Positions 11,473-24,328 of a stretch of DNA of 64,000 nt are shown in pieces; position 1 is the first letter of the stretch, and each line of letters begins with the position of its first letter. The position numbers and the translations under genes were made by a program. The notes beneath the pieces were generated by a model. That model searched no databases. It had not been told where the DNA came from and saw nothing but the letters and a program-made list of their open reading frames with translations. Source of the DNA: Balanoglossus misakiensis (Eukaryota > Hemichordata); NCBI GenBank assembly GCA_040954595.2, contig CM082594.2, positions 7,750,001 through 7,814,000 on the forward strand, read 5' to 3'.

Positions 11473-14104
11473 CTAATCATCAGCCTCTGCCATATAAGCA
11501 TCTAACTCGGCGTCCAGACTGCCTTTGGTCTTCGACATGTATTCCTCCAGCTGACTGTCGAGATCTTCTCTGGACATCGGCTTTCCTCCCGCACCACGGC
11601 CCCGCCCTCTCATGCCGCCGCCACGACCACGCCCTCGTCCACCTCTGCCAGCGCCACGACCACCAGCACGTCCTCGACCACGAAGGCCAAAACCACCAAC
11701 ACCTCCTCCACCGCGACCGCCACGGAATCCTCGCCCACGACCTCCTGAGAAAGAAAACACAACATTAATTACCCCGAGACTAAATTGTCAAAGATTTGAT
11801 TAAACATCATGTAATAACTGAATTTTCAAATCGCGTACATTGCATAAAGACTATTGTCTTCTATGACAATCAACAGGCAGGGTCAAAACATTGGCTGCTA
11901 CAAGCATTGATAAGTTTGTACTGGATCTAGTAATAGTAGCTACAATCCTAATGTATCCTGAACCAAAAATCACCGACAGATTAGAATATCGGGGTGCACA
12001 GGTAAAATGTACGCGTGTTAATGCGACATGGATAAAAATAGGGTAATGTAACAACAGGAAGCGGAAAGATGAGGAAGGTGTTGTTGCAAGGTGATGAAGG
12101 CGTGCGGTCAGTTCAATGGCACCATTACAGTTTAGTATTTCCCCCAGAACAAGATGGCAACTAATGATATCGTGTCATTTCGTTCCGAGGAATACTACTG
12201 AACTGAAATTATGCCCATTCCAAAGCAAAAATATATGCATATTCCCAAGGTCAAACTACAGCAGCATTGGTTAGGTTCATTTCTTTTGGTTGGCATTTGG
12301 TTAGGTGTATAATGTTAAGCGAGGTGGAATTTGAAATTATCTGCCACTGAATTTGTATGTGTGACATTGAGTGCTAGGTGCAGCAGTGTTCCATATTAGC
12401 AGCGGCAATTTTTAAAGGAAAAGTAGCTGATCTGTTGTTGTTTTTTGCTTGCTTTGTTGTGTATAAGAAACTTGCACAACGATCATAATGTAAAAGTTGC
12501 AGCTACCACCCTTATAGCTAAACACCTCGAAACAATTCTGAACAACGCACCCCTTCCTTGCCCTTGCCCTTGTCCTCTTCCTCGCACCCCTCCACCCCCA
12601 AAGTAGCCACGTCCTCCTCCCCTACCTAAACCCCCTCTTCCACCACGAGCCCCTCGCTGCAAACTACCCCGCCGGAGACCTCTTCCTCGCATGCCACCAC
12701 CTCTGGGCGAGACCATTCCTCTCGGTGAACCAAGCCGTCCCCTGATGTTGCTCCTTCCTAGCCTCTGTTGTAGATTCCTCTGAAATATAAAAGATTTAAC
12801 ATCTGTTAAACATCTTCCCAAGTACAGTTTGTTTGCAGATTGTGAACAGATGGCAGAATTTCAGGACTTGCTACAAAATAAAACTATGACACTAAATTTC
12901 TTAAAATGGATGGAATGAGTATTACGCATCCGTCAAAGATTTATACCTGTTTGACCCTGAGGGCTGCAGCTACTGTTGGTCTGTTCTCCATCTGTTGTGC
13001 TAGTCTCCTATTCTTGGCAGATGCAAAAGCCTGCTGTTGCATCATTGCTGTTCTCTGCTGGGGTGTCATCTGTGGCCTCTGCTTGCTCAGTTTTGTAAAT
13101 CTTTCGGTTGAACATGAAGGAAAGGCGAGGGGTACAATTGATTGTCAACAAATCACTGAGAGGGCTTTTTCATCTGTTTCTGTGGTTCAGTTCACATGAT
13201 AACATCACAGTACACAAAACCAGCTTGGCTCGTACATCGCTTGCGACAACGCAAGCTTGTGGAATGGTGATGGGGATCGGGAAAGGATTGGAGCACAGGA
13301 AAATATGACTGACAAATATTGGTGACAAAGGGTATGTTGTCACAGTGGAAGTATGCAGAGAATGAACGGAGAAATCAATATGGAGTAGAACAGAGTCAAA
13401 GGAGAGATTTGGAAGGCAGACAAGCAAGTGAAAACATGAAGAGATGATCAGATAAACGACAAAAATCAATGACATGTGCCAAGCTTTTCAAGAAGATATA
13501 CCACGGGTTCCCATTGCCTCTTACCAAGTATACACAAATACTGTGGACAGAAAAAGGGAACTTGTAAATTGGCGACTCATTTGCCACTTACTGCTGCAGT
13601 CATGCTCTGATGCACACCACAGATGGACAACATGTAGTCAACCAGAATCTGGACAGACCCTCTCAATTGTATTACATGTAAACACAGTGCACAATACAAA
13701 TATGATACCAACAAGTCGCAACTTGTGATAAATTTCTGGTACTTTCACCAAATAATTCATGGCGACAAAATCCGTCACCAGTCTGGTATTTCATAAACAA
13801 CATCAAATTGTACAGGTTACGTCCCGTTCCTGAGCCAGGCAAAGCCACTTCAATACACAGCTTGCCATTGCTCAAGTCAGAACCTGCATTCCAGGGGCTG
13901 GGTTTATGGCTGCGCATCCATGGCAACATACATGCCCCTCCCTGTACATTTCTAACATTCTTGATTTTTTGGGTTCAATTATAATTATTGCAACACCCCT
14001 CACCGGTCATTCAGAGACACTTTTGTTGTGCTTTTGAGCACAATTTTTGGTGTGGATTGCTGACTAGTTGCAACTGGAGCTCCTACGTGTCTTGTTAGTG
14101 CCAT
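11473..14104 (-). CDS. CHTOP: CHTOP, chromatin target of PRMT1 (TREX mRNA-export factor)
   Basis: Four coding exons: 14004-14104, 12947-13100, 12551-12779 and 11473-11744, all with GT...AG junctions and matching phase, giving 251 residues (human about 248). Exon 1 has the conserved [16 protein letters not shown]; exon 2 has [20 protein letters not shown]; exon 3 starts [12 protein letters not shown] and enters the Gly/Arg-rich region methylated by PRMT1; exon 4 continues the RGG repeats and ends with the acidic helix [21 protein letters not shown] is nuclear, binds RNA, joins the TREX complex with ALYREF and NXF1, and links PRMT1 methylation to mRNA export. The ATG at 14104 gives an N-terminus of about human length. 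An intron splits the RGG region after a single base of a Gly codon. Whether an upstream 5' UTR exon exists is unknown. Confidence 0.93.
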
Positions 14105-15212
14105 GGTCTTATTGGGTTGAGTCACACAGTGACTATACGTTTTTGTCTGTAATAAAAACGTTTAAAATACGTATTAAGCATTTATAAACTATACAGTAGA
14201 CATTCTTCAGCATGTTCACAGGTGCAATAAAACACAGAAGCATTGAAAAATTAATGCCCTGGTTCTAAACAAACGCCTGATAATAAATATTCAGTCTAGT
14301 TGTCACTTTCGTTTTTAGCAAATTTCGTCAAAGCGATTGCTAAGGTTTATCCAATCCATTGTACAAGAGTAAGAGTGGAACAATTTTGCCTAAAAGAGCT
14401 CTATAAACATGTAGCTGGAAATCTGTTCTTGTAAATAAAATGTTGCAGAAATATTCGTTATTTCTGGCGCAATATCTACAACAACTGAATGACTCAGGAT
14501 ATATTGATCTTCGATTCGACCTTGAAAAAAAATACTTAAATATTGAGTAAATGGTGAGGAATCGCCATTAGATTTAAAACAAGTAAGTGATAAACACAAA
14601 ATCTACATTCTAGTACCTGGATAATACGTCTGCAAAGTTAGATGAATGGTGATTTCGCGGATATTTGAGGATGTTTTTGCGATGGAATTCCGGCTTGGTA
14701 GAACGATATCAACACCAGCTTTCAGAATGACTGCTTCTCCGAACGCGGTCGTTGAGGGCAGAAGGCTCGTTCGTAAGAACCGGAATAAACCAAAACTTGT
14801 TATTTTGTCGTTAATTATTACATTCTTTATTAGTAAACACGGCACACATACGTTTATTTTTGAAGCATTTACTGATTGGGATAATTTCCTCTTGACTAGT
14901 TCGACAGTAAAGTTCACTTACTCGCTCAAGTTTCATAACGTGTGGAACGAGACTAGCCCGGCAAACATGGCGGCGAAATATGCACCTTTGTAAACACAAA
15001 CTAGACGAGTCAATCTTTGATGTCAGTCTGTTGTCAAAACGGACCTTCAAACCCAAGCTTTCGTGAAGAAAACGATAGCTAGAATCCAAACTCATCGGTG
15101 AAGTATCTAGCATTTTAGTCGTCTGTAGTTAAAGATCAGTCACCTTGCCTGGGGTGCACTGCACTGGTGGTAGATTTCTCTTGCCACAGTTGACGCTGTC
15201 AGTTATCTAAAA
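14105..15212. promoter_or_regulatory. Shared upstream region of CHTOP and VPS72 (head-to-head)
   Basis: The two start codons lie 1.1 kb apart on opposite strands, so this block should hold both promoters and 5' UTRs. It carries AACATGGCGGCG near 14965, a strong match to the YY1 site common at housekeeping promoters. No TATA box is obvious. The long overlapping frames at 14603-15113 on both strands are not recognised as protein. Confidence 0.5.
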
Positions 15213-16896
15213 ATGAGTGGCGAAGCAGGACTTGCTGTGGGGAGAGAACGTCGTGGTAATGCGGGCAACCGCATGTCCAAAATGCTACAAGAAGAGCAGG
15301 ATGAGGAAGACGATTTTTACAAGACGACATACGGCGGGTTTGATGAGGTAAACATAAGTAAGGGGTAGTTCAATTGTTTTGAGGGAGGGGGTATAAATGT
15401 TGTGCAGTTGATAATATTGTCACCTTCTGTTTAGCAGGTGGCCCTTGTATTTTAGTTTTATTTCATACCCGACTGAGGAACTCCATTGTCTTTCTCCCAT
15501 CCTTAGGAATCAGGAGATGATGAGTACGAAAGCGATGAAGATGACAGTGAAGACATGGTGGACTCTGATTTCAGTGCATCTGAAGACGACGAACCAATCA
15601 GCGATAATGAAGCTGACCAAAAACCCCAGAGGAAAATGAGGGTTGTCACCAAATCTTACAAAGTATGAAAAATATATTTAAATTTACCATCATTCCCCTG
15701 GGATGTATACCTATAAGATCACACTTCACTTGTTAATTTAGAAATATTCTAATTTGTCTCAATGCTTGTGTTAACAGGAGCCCAAGAAGGTAGCGAAGCC
15801 AGCAGCTGCAAAAAAAAACAGTGATGCTAAAGCAAAGCCAGCGACAGCTGCACCAGTGGGGGCATCAGCTGAACCACAGTCAAAAGAGATTTCATGTATG
15901 AGTAAAAACAATACAGCTAAGACTCGTACAGAACTAAAGAAACCCAATCACATCTAAATTTAGGTGACTGTGTAAGGAATTTAAAACAAATCAATTTTTC
16001 TCTTACAGTGAGGAAATCTACCCGCCAGAGGACACAGGAAGCATCTTTAAGACAGAAGGAAAGAGATGAGAGGAGCAAGAAATTAAAAGAAATGCAGGCA
16101 AGCCGCAGACAACCAGAGATGAGGAGATTGACCCAAGAAGAGCTGCTTGCGGAAGCTAAGATAACTGAGGAGCTGAATTTAGCGTCTCTTCGTAAGTTTG
16201 ACATTTATCACAGTGTGTGACAATAATGCTGATGTTTGTAATCAGAAATATGCATGCAAATGATGGATCAAAAATACTAAATACACATTTATTTTGTTAC
16301 AGGGGCATACGAGATGTTAGAACTGGAAAAGAAGAGAAGTAAGATGCAGAAGAAAGCATACAACGGCCCAATCATCCGATACCATTCCATGACTATGCCA
16401 CTTATTGAGGAGTTGTCAGATGCAACCAGTGGTGGTGCTACAGATCAGATTAATGTTGATGCTGTTAGGTAATTAGGTCATATTTTACAGAAGTCTCTTG
16501 TGCTGAAATTGTAGGTCTTTAGAATCAGATCATTTCTTCATTTCATCATCACCCACTGTTTTGTGTTTCCCCCCGAACAGTGAAGTTGAAAAACCAAAAC
16601 CATCGCAAAAGAAGTGCTCCAGGAACTTCATCACCTACACAGACGAAGAAGTGTTCGCCAAACACTTCCCCAAGATCAAGAAAAAGCACCCAGTGAGACC
16701 GTACTGCCCAGTTACCAGACTGCCCGCCAAATACATGGACCCTATCACCAGTATTCCCTACTCCACAGCGCAGGCCTTCAAGTGTATTCGCGACACCTAC
16801 GTACAGGAACAGGAACTCAAATGTGATAAGAGACTGTCGGAACTGAACTCATGGCTCGAACAAAAGAAGAAACTCAAACTTTCGACACAGAATTGA
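15213..16896 (+). CDS. VPS72: VPS72/YL1, H2A.Z histone chaperone of SRCAP and TIP60 complexes
   Basis: Six exons: 15213-15347, 15507-15662, 15778-15895, 16009-16191, 16303-16468, 16581-16896, in phase, 357 residues (human 364). YL1 hands H2A.Z-H2B dimers to the SRCAP/SWR1 and TIP60/p400 remodellers in the nucleus. The N-terminus has the family opening (GNAGNRMSKML, FYKTTYGGFDE) and a strongly acidic stretch in exon 2, then RKMRVVTKSYK. Exon 3 is an Ala/Lys/Pro-rich linker. Exon 4 has the basic STRQRTQEASL block and the conserved LTQEELLAEAKITEELNLAS. Exon 6 carries the C-terminal YL1 domain with CPVTRLPAKYMDPITSIPYS and AQAFKCIRDTY. AATAAA follows at 17020. The gene is head-to-head with CHTOP and tail-to-tail with MNS1. 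Confidence 0.95.
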
Positions 16897-17886
16897 TATA
16901 TTTTCGGTGTTCTTTTGACCCGGACTTAATTAGTAAATTAAAGTTTCGTACTGGTTTTGCAAAATGTTTGTGTTGTGCATGTTTTTGTTAAGTGAGAAGT
17001 TTGGTACATTGTGTGAATCAATAAATAGGTGTACTGAAGATTCAAGAAAGATATAAATACATGTATGATGCAAGTGATAAAACGGTACAACTTACCCCAT
17101 ACACCCTGAACTGGTCCCCAGTGTAGTGCCACACGAGAAAGCGCCCTCACACATGTAAAATCATTAAAATTGTGGAGTTTCTTTGAAATCCTACCCGAAA
17201 AGCGAGTACAATATTCAACAGTATAGGTAGGTTTTATTCATAAATTTATGTCAATGAAATCGTTGCATCAGAAATGCTAAATGTACACAAAACCGCAGAT
17301 CACTTTTTGGAAAAAATATATACAATAGGCACATTTCATTACTGGTAATCAGAAATATCTATTCTGACAGTACTTAATGCAGGACTGTGTGAGCATCCTA
17401 CATTGTGAAGTCAATTCTTAACATGAAATCCTTGCAAACAATTTTATAACAGAAGTTAACAAAAATAGAAAAAAAGAAAACACTAATTTGTATCAATATA
17501 AGCTTGGGCAGTGTTGGAATATCCTCCCAGCTACAGAAAAACCATGATTTGACATTAAATCCTTCAAATTTCTTTTTATTCCTATGAAAACTTTAACATC
17601 TTATTTTTTTACAAGTTGATGCATGCTTCGTTTGCACCAAAGTTTCACTTCAAAACAGTCTGTAAACTTTGATTTGCATATTCACATATCTCATAGGCAT
17701 CCCCCACACACCTACATGTAGGTGGTTTCCAACAGAGTGTGAAAAGTAAAAGACACAGCCTGTTTCGATTTCATGTCCCTGTGCATTTCCAGAGCAGAAA
17801 TCTGGACAGATATGTACAAGATGGCAGAGATGTGTGTCTCTGTGTTTTTAAATGGTTTAGGATAATCCTTGCTGTTCCTAGCTGTG
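16897..17886. other. Convergent 3' region of VPS72 and MNS1
   Basis: Contains the VPS72 3' UTR with AATAAA at 17020-17025 and, on the minus strand, the MNS1 3' UTR with candidate AATAAA at 17575-17580 or 17233-17238. If the distal MNS1 signal is used, the two transcripts end only about 200 bp apart. No coding sequence is recognised. Confidence 0.6.
17020..17025 (+). terminator. VPS72: Polyadenylation signal AATAAA, VPS72
   Basis: 124 bp after the VPS72 stop codon. Confidence 0.7.
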
Positions 17887-20836
17887 TTAATATTCATCAT
17901 GTATGTCTCGCTGTCTTGCTGTGAATTTCCTCTTGAAGCTGTCGTCAAATAATTCCAAGTCTTTGTCATCGCGAATGACACCCTGTGGAAAAACGGAACA
18001 AACCACCACTAAGATTCAAGAAACTTTTTTCTCCTGTAATCTCAAATTATAGAAAGTAGAAAAAAATACTAGTCTACACTCAAATAGGAATGCAAGTATA
18101 CACTTCTTTTGGTGACCAAACACCTCCTTGACTCCAGGGATCTCTGCTTACCTTTGGTAGATATCCCAGCAATTGAGTTGCGTGTTCCTTGATAAGTTTC
18201 TGTCTCTCCTCCTCAATAATTTGCCTGCGCATCCTCTCAAGATCTTCCTCGTATCGGCGCTGATCCAACTCCGTCTGTTTGTCGGCGGCAAACTGGGCCC
18301 TCCTGTCTTCCAGCAGTTTCTCTACCGCCCTCTTGTGTTCTTGCTGTTTCATGCGCCGCTTCTGGGCGTTCATCTGTTCTATGCGGTCGTCCTCCGCAAA
18401 CTTAGCCAACATCTGATCAAAGGGCAAATTTTCAACATGGAGCAATCAGTACATCACTTTTTGCAAGTTTACATTAATAGGCTCTGGGACTCAACAATAA
18501 ACTTGGAATAAAAACATTTGGGAGATGAAATTGTCAAACACATTATGCTCTTTTATTGTGTAATGATGACAAAAATACCTTAAGATATTTCAAATCATCA
18601 CACTCACTTCAAAGCACCAAGAAATGTAAAACTGAAGTCTGAATGGCAAAACTGACCTGTTGTCTAAACTCTTCTTCTTCTTGCATTTCGGCTTGTCTGC
18701 GCATCTCTTTGAGTTGCAGCTGTTCAGCGTGGGTTCTCTGCAACTCCAACCTCTGCCGGATGCGTCTCTCAATCTCCGCCTTCTCCCGCTGGCGCTCGGC
18801 CTCTTCCTGCTCCTCGATGTACAGCTCATTCCGGATGCGGTCCATCTCTTCCTGGAAGGCTTTCTCCTTCGCAATTTTCTCACTCAGCTGTGAAGGGAGG
18901 GAGGAGAGAAAATTTCAATAAGGGAAGAAATCACGACTATCTTTGCTTTGTGTTTACTGTACCAAGCATGCTGAGTCATCGCTGTCTTACAGAGCGTCAG
19001 TAAATGTGTTAAAAATCACACCAACAAATAAACCCATTATTTCACATTTGACCAAACTCCACAACATGTCAGTAAGTCAAGAATTTCATACTTGCAAATA
19101 TTTGATCATTTTGGGGCGAAAAGTAACTTCAGAAACAATGATGATATCACTTACCGCGTCCTGTACTTTAGACATAGCCTCTTCTCGCGCTCTCTTCTCC
19201 TCCATACGCCCTTCCTCTCTCTGCTGTTGAATGGTGGCAAACTCCAGGATTTTGCGATTTTCCTCTTCCAGTGTCTCTTTTTCCCGTTTCTTCCATTCTT
19301 CCCGGGCTGTCTTGAACTCTTCGATGTATCTCTGAGTTGCCACCTGCTTCTCTCGCTCTCTCTCACGTTCCCTGTCATTCAATCATAAAATGAGATTTAC
19401 TAAGTGGTTTTCCCTGCATACCATATTGATTTTTGACATGAAATTTTAAACAGCAAACAGAAAATAGCAAACCCATAAAGAAAGAGGTTGACTATTGAAA
19501 TGACACAGAACTTTCCATTATGAATAATTCAACCGGAAATTATACCAGGGTTTTCACAGGAAATTGCATTTATCATTTGTATAACTAGGTCCAAACATAC
19601 ACCTGTTGTAACAAGGGTTGCACCTATCCCTGTCAGCTGCATTCACAGTTCTAGGGCAGTCACCCCCTGGTCATTTACCCCAAGGGGGAAGTAAACCAAG
19701 CATCAGAATCAGAATAACTTTCTAAATTCGCCCAAACTGATTCTGATTCGGGTAAATTCTCACCTTTCATCTTCTTCATAAATCTTCCGGACAATCTCAT
19801 CTATCATGAGTTTCTCCTTGAGGAATTCTTCGTACGCTTCTTGTTTCTTTTTTTCCTGCATTTCTAACTGACTCTCCAGTTCTTGCTGGTACCGCACGCT
19901 TTCTTGCCATCTCTCTAAGTCTTTCTTGCGTTCCTCCTCTGCCGCTCTCTCTGATTCTTCCTTCATCATGCGCGATATCTCAGAATCACGGGCCTACACA
20001 CAACAAAATGAATTGTTTTATCCTAGTTGAATTTTACGCAAATCACCAAAAACTGTTCTACTGTTTCTGAGGCAGTGAATGAAAGCAGTTTGAGCATATA
20101 CTTATTGGAACACAAAATTACTTACTGTTTTTTCATATTCAATAGCTTTTTTCTCGGCCATCTGGGCAGCTCTCTCTTTGGCCATGTACCCGGCTTTGAG
20201 TTTTGCTTCTAATTCCCTAAGTTCAATGCTATTTTCTCTAATCTGTTGTCTCATTTTTTCATCCCGTAGTGAGTCGAGTTTGAGTCTTTCTAACTCTCTG
20301 GCAAGGGCCTCCTCTTGCTGTTGTTCTAATTCACGCTGCCTTCTGATCTGTTCTGACTGTAACAGAAAGGAATTATCAATTAATATTAATCTTTGTAACA
20401 CCAATGTCCATTACCAAGGATGACTTGGGTTGTATCATTGTACACCTTACCCTCTCATCCACTCCCCTCCCAATTTTCCTGTACATGTATACGAAGAGTC
20501 CAGCTGAACCCCATAACAACATGGGTTGACGGAAAACTATGTCATCGAACAGGTTCCACCCCCAACACCTACCCTCAGCATGGCTTCTTCCATTTCTCGT
20601 TCCTGCTGTTCCGCCTGCATGCGCCGGAGAAATCTCTTTGTTTCCACCCTTTCATCACTAGCCATGTTGGCTTCCAGCATCTTCTCATTGCTGAGCTGTT
20701 TCAGATTGTCCTCCCTGGCAATCTCTCGACGACGGCTTTCAGCCAGCATCTTCTGCTGCTGAGTATGCGTCAGGGTTCGCCGCACTGTGGCCTGTTAAGA
20801 CATTTGTTGAATATTATTATTTTTGCATATTTATTT

Positions 20837-20869
<33 letters not shown>

Positions 20870-21262
20870 AGTCTAACACTACATAGAGGAACCACAGTAT
20901 TCAATATGGAGGATGCAATATGGCCATGTACAAATGTCAACCTGCATGACCTATCACTTGTTGGACCTGTCTGAACTCGTCCAACACATGCCTTTTACAT
21001 AAATTAGAGATTTAGCAGCCGCTTGACAAGTCGAAGTTTGGTGATACTCCGCAGAATATGACAGAAGCGACGAAACTGACACTTTGCTATGATTGGATTT
21101 GCCATGGTGTAAGTAATGGACGACATTGCAATATTGACATACACCCGCCGGATACCGACAGGCGACACTATGATAAAGCTGCTATTTTGGTGACAGTAAC
21201 GTCCAGTGTACATGTTGTTATACGGGAAAAACAATCGACGTTTAAGATCTGGTACTCACCAT
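17887..21262 (-). CDS. MNS1: MNS1-like ciliary microtubule inner protein (TPH domain)
   Basis: Eight coding segments: 21260-21262 (only the ATG), 20573-20791, 20126-20356, 19764-19993, 19155-19371, 18657-18887, 18152-18412, 17887-17982. All junctions are GT...AG and in phase, giving 495 residues, the same length as human MNS1. Almost the whole protein is charged alpha-helical coiled coil of the trichoplein/mitofilin-tail type, with family-like blocks EEENRKILEFATIQQQRE, KFAEDDRIEQMNAQKRRMKQ and EEERQKLIKEHATQLLGYLP, ending in a conserved-looking tail that closes on RDIHDEY. MNS1 sits inside the doublet microtubules of motile cilia and sperm flagella and is needed for axoneme and dynein-arm assembly. 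Other TPH proteins (TCHP, CFAP53, CFAP45) are the main alternatives, but length and tail favour MNS1. Exon 1 lies 433 bp from the divergent PSMB4 start. Confidence 0.82.
20838..20869. repeat. (TTG)n trinucleotide microsatellite
   Basis: About ten TTG units in the first intron of MNS1. It creates a long artificial Val-rich open frame on the plus strand. Confidence 0.95.
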
Positions 21263-21694
21263 TATTACAAAATAAAAGGTATAATTTAAAACAACTGGTG
21301 TAAGCCTGTAATCTCTAGGCGCATCAACCCGATAGACAGTTCCTTACGCTGGCTTCTGAAACTGTTATGGTGGGGTTCGTAACCAGGAGAACCGACCTCG
21401 CTTTCAAAACATACGTATTTCTGACACACCCACTGATTGGCTAAAGTAGCTCTGCCTGCTGTAGATATAAGGGTGCATTTGATTGGTTTGTATTGAAGAT
21501 ATTTCATTCACCAATTTTCGACGTAAAATACGTAGCATTTTTACTAAAACCTTACTGCCTTGGTAATAATAGGCTACAAAATATTTTTTTAACGTAACAT
21601 TTAACATTAATCTGCCATAAATTAACGATACAAACTCAAACTACTCGGAAGTCACTGTTCACGTTTATTCTCGCGAGAGAAAGTGTATTTCAAC
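21263..21694. promoter_or_regulatory. Bidirectional promoter between MNS1 and PSMB4
   Basis: 432 bp separate the MNS1 and PSMB4 start codons on opposite strands. It carries two inverted CCAAT boxes (CTGATTGG near 21433, TGATTGG near 21480). The sequence ends in AACATGGCGGA, a YY1-type site that overlaps the PSMB4 start codon. GTAACCAGGAGAAC at 21379-21392 is only a poor match to the RFX X-box of ciliary genes. Confidence 0.55.
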
Positions 21695-23313
21695 ATGGCG
21701 GAATACAGAGGTTTGTTGCAGGATGAATTCTGGCGAAATGGACCAAGACCTGGATCCTTTTATGGTCTACCAGGAGGGAGCAACTGCACACAGAATGGCC
21801 CGGCTAAACATACTCTGTAAGTTTCCTGAGTTATAGACTCGACAATAATTTAATGCGCCAAAAATCCATGCCGTCCATCGGTTGCATGTGAGTCAGCATC
21901 ATGATGATAAACACACACACAGTACAGTACAGCATCATCCTGTCACCCTTTGGTATCAAGACAAGACAATCGCTGAGCTGTTTGATGGTCATACCGCCTT
22001 CCCCGGCCTTTCTTTCGTCCATACCCAGCAAATAAAAAAGCTAATCTATTTTAGAAATTAGAAACGTAATCAATATTCTCCTTTTTTCCAGACAACCAAT
22101 GACTACCGGTACCTCTGTTATTGGCATGAAGTTTGATGGTGGTGTCATTATAGCTGCAGACAAGTTAGGGTCATATGGCTCTCTTGCAAGATTCAGAGAT
22201 GTTTCCAGAATACACGCAGTCAATGATAACACTATATTAGGGGCATCGGGGGATATTGCTGATTTCCAGTTCATGAAGACTGTCGTGGAACAAAAGATGT
22301 AAGCACATCAGTTCTTTATATATTATCATATAGTGTCGTGATCTTTCATACGTGTTTATATCTGACTTTCTAACGCACTGTCGTTATTGGTCTCATCACA
22401 CAGAATTGATGAAGAATGTTTAGATGATGGACACAGCTACACACCGAAATCTCTCTTTTCCTGGCTTACACGGGTCATGTACAACAGAAGGTCAAAGTTC
22501 AATCCACTCTGGAATGTCTATGTAGTCGCTGGAATGCAGGGAGATGAACCGTAAGTTGGGACAATGCTTTCTGTTGAGTTTGTCTGCCCCATTTCTATCA
22601 CAGAGATGCATTAAGCAATGTAGAAATCTACAAATTACTGTTAAAGCACCACAGAAATTAACATTTTAAATGATTTTTGTATTCAGATTCCTAGGCTATG
22701 TGAATTTGATAGGTACAGCATATCAAGCACCGACAATAGCAAATGGATTTGGCAGTTACATAGCTCAGGTAAGTCAGCGTTATTTAGCCTAACAGCCAAG
22801 CCATCAGAGTGGCTTAGAATCAGATTGGCTTACCCCATTACAAACAAGATTTTGACATTGTCCATTTCTTTCAGCCACTACTTAGGGATGCATATGAGAA
22901 GAATAACAAAATGACTCTTGAAGAAGCCAAAGAAGTCATCACAAAGTGTATGCGGGTGTTGTATTACCGAGATGCTAGGTCATACAATAAGGTGAGTTGT
23001 GGTCCGAAAGACTTGTCAATTCAGTTGTCTGATCAGCGGTAGAAAAGTATTAATGTATATAAACTATGTTATATCTTTGCTACTTACAGTTTGAAATAGC
23101 TTACGTCACAAAAGATGGACCAGTAGTGGAACCAGCTGTATCGGCAGATACCAATTGGGAAATAGCACATTATGTCAAGTGAGTATTTTCTCAGTTGCAT
23201 GTCATGTTGATCTGGTTCTGCCATAACATTCTTTTAGAAACTTTCCTGTGACCATTAACCGTGAAGCTTTTCTAAAAACAGGATTCTGTTTATCTTTCAG
23301 GGGATACGAGTGA
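21695..23313 (+). CDS. PSMB4: PSMB4, proteasome subunit beta type-4 (20S beta-7)
   Basis: Seven exons: 21695-21816, 22092-22298, 22404-22550, 22687-22768, 22875-22991, 23090-23178, 23301-23313, in phase, 258 residues (human 264). It is a structural, non-proteolytic beta subunit of the 20S core, in cytosol and nucleus. The signature runs are clear: [82 protein letters not shown]. The first 39 or so residues match the cleaved propeptide position, with the mature start near Thr40. The last exon codes only the end of a Lys codon, Gly-Tyr-Glu and the stop. AATAAA follows at 23593-23598. The start shares a promoter with MNS1. Confidence 0.96.
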
Positions 23314-24328
23314 AGACGTTGCGTTCTCAAATACGGCATTATTTCAAGACACCGAACTAGTCATCAAGCTCTTCATTTCTTTATTTAAATACAGATGGGT
23401 TGTGAAAATATACATGTGCTTTGTCTCAATGCTGAAAATGTGAACAACCAAACAAGTGAATACGTGTATACTCTCATGTTCGCATTTATATCTTTCTTTT
23501 CTTTTTGCCATGAACATGATGTACTCATTGAGCTAGAAACTGACACAGAAACTACTGTGACTTTTGTGACTGAAGAAAAAATTCTTTTTTTGAATAAAGA
23601 ACATTGAAATAACAATCTACCTGAATAGTGTGATTTTCTCATGCTGCTGTGTGCATAGCACATGGTATCTCCCATATACATATGTGGTAATTTACCTTCA
23701 GCTTTGAGACTGTATTCTTATACGGTTGCAGTGTTTTTGTGTGAATGTTACAGTTACCTAACACTGGAATTGATCTATGACCATCCACAGCCAAGCAATG
23801 ACATGAAACAACACCCAGTAATGACACTTGTATTTAATATGGAAGGCACAACATTTGATGAGTTGGGAAAAACAATGGCAATCTTTCAACAACACAGCAA
23901 AATTACTACTAATATTTTGTCATAATTTGTGTACACAAAACTCAACACAGAAGAAGAGGCTTTCAACCAAACTGTTTACTACTCATCAATATTTCCAAGG
24001 TACTGTAGTACAATGTTTTGCCTATATTGTTAAAAATACACACTGTACATGAAATCAATACAAATCATGTGTCTTAATATGAAACTTTACATATATTGCA
24101 CTTCATGGCGTTTGAAATATAATTCGGCACGGGTGTAACTATGGCTACGTGCAGGCACTTATAAGTTTAGTGTTCATACCAGTTTTACATCAAGGTGTTT
24201 TGGGACGAGTCATGCATCACGTCATAGTTCGTTGAGGGCGCGTTTCTTAATATTGGCACTCAAGCAGGCAGTCAAGTGGATTTCGGTTTTGTACAACTCC
24301 GCAACTTTATTAGTCTCGGTCACCACTT
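23314..24328. other. Convergent 3' region of PSMB4 and the CH/filamin gene
   Basis: PSMB4 3' UTR with AATAAA at 23593-23598, then about 700 bp with no recognised feature. On the minus strand AATAAA at 24306-24311 sits only 18 bp after the CH/filamin stop; if used, that gene has an unusually short 3' UTR. Confidence 0.5.
23593..23598 (+). terminator. PSMB4: Polyadenylation signal AATAAA, PSMB4
   Basis: About 280 bp after the PSMB4 stop codon, followed by a T-rich stretch. Confidence 0.7.

Noticed and set aside
20420-20974. 184-codon plus-strand open frame
   Set aside because: It spans MNS1 exon-antisense and the (TTG)n repeat, which reads as a Val run; it has no family resemblance.
21379-21392. 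RFX X-box in the MNS1/PSMB4 promoter
   Set aside because: At least three mismatches to the consensus; too weak to call.
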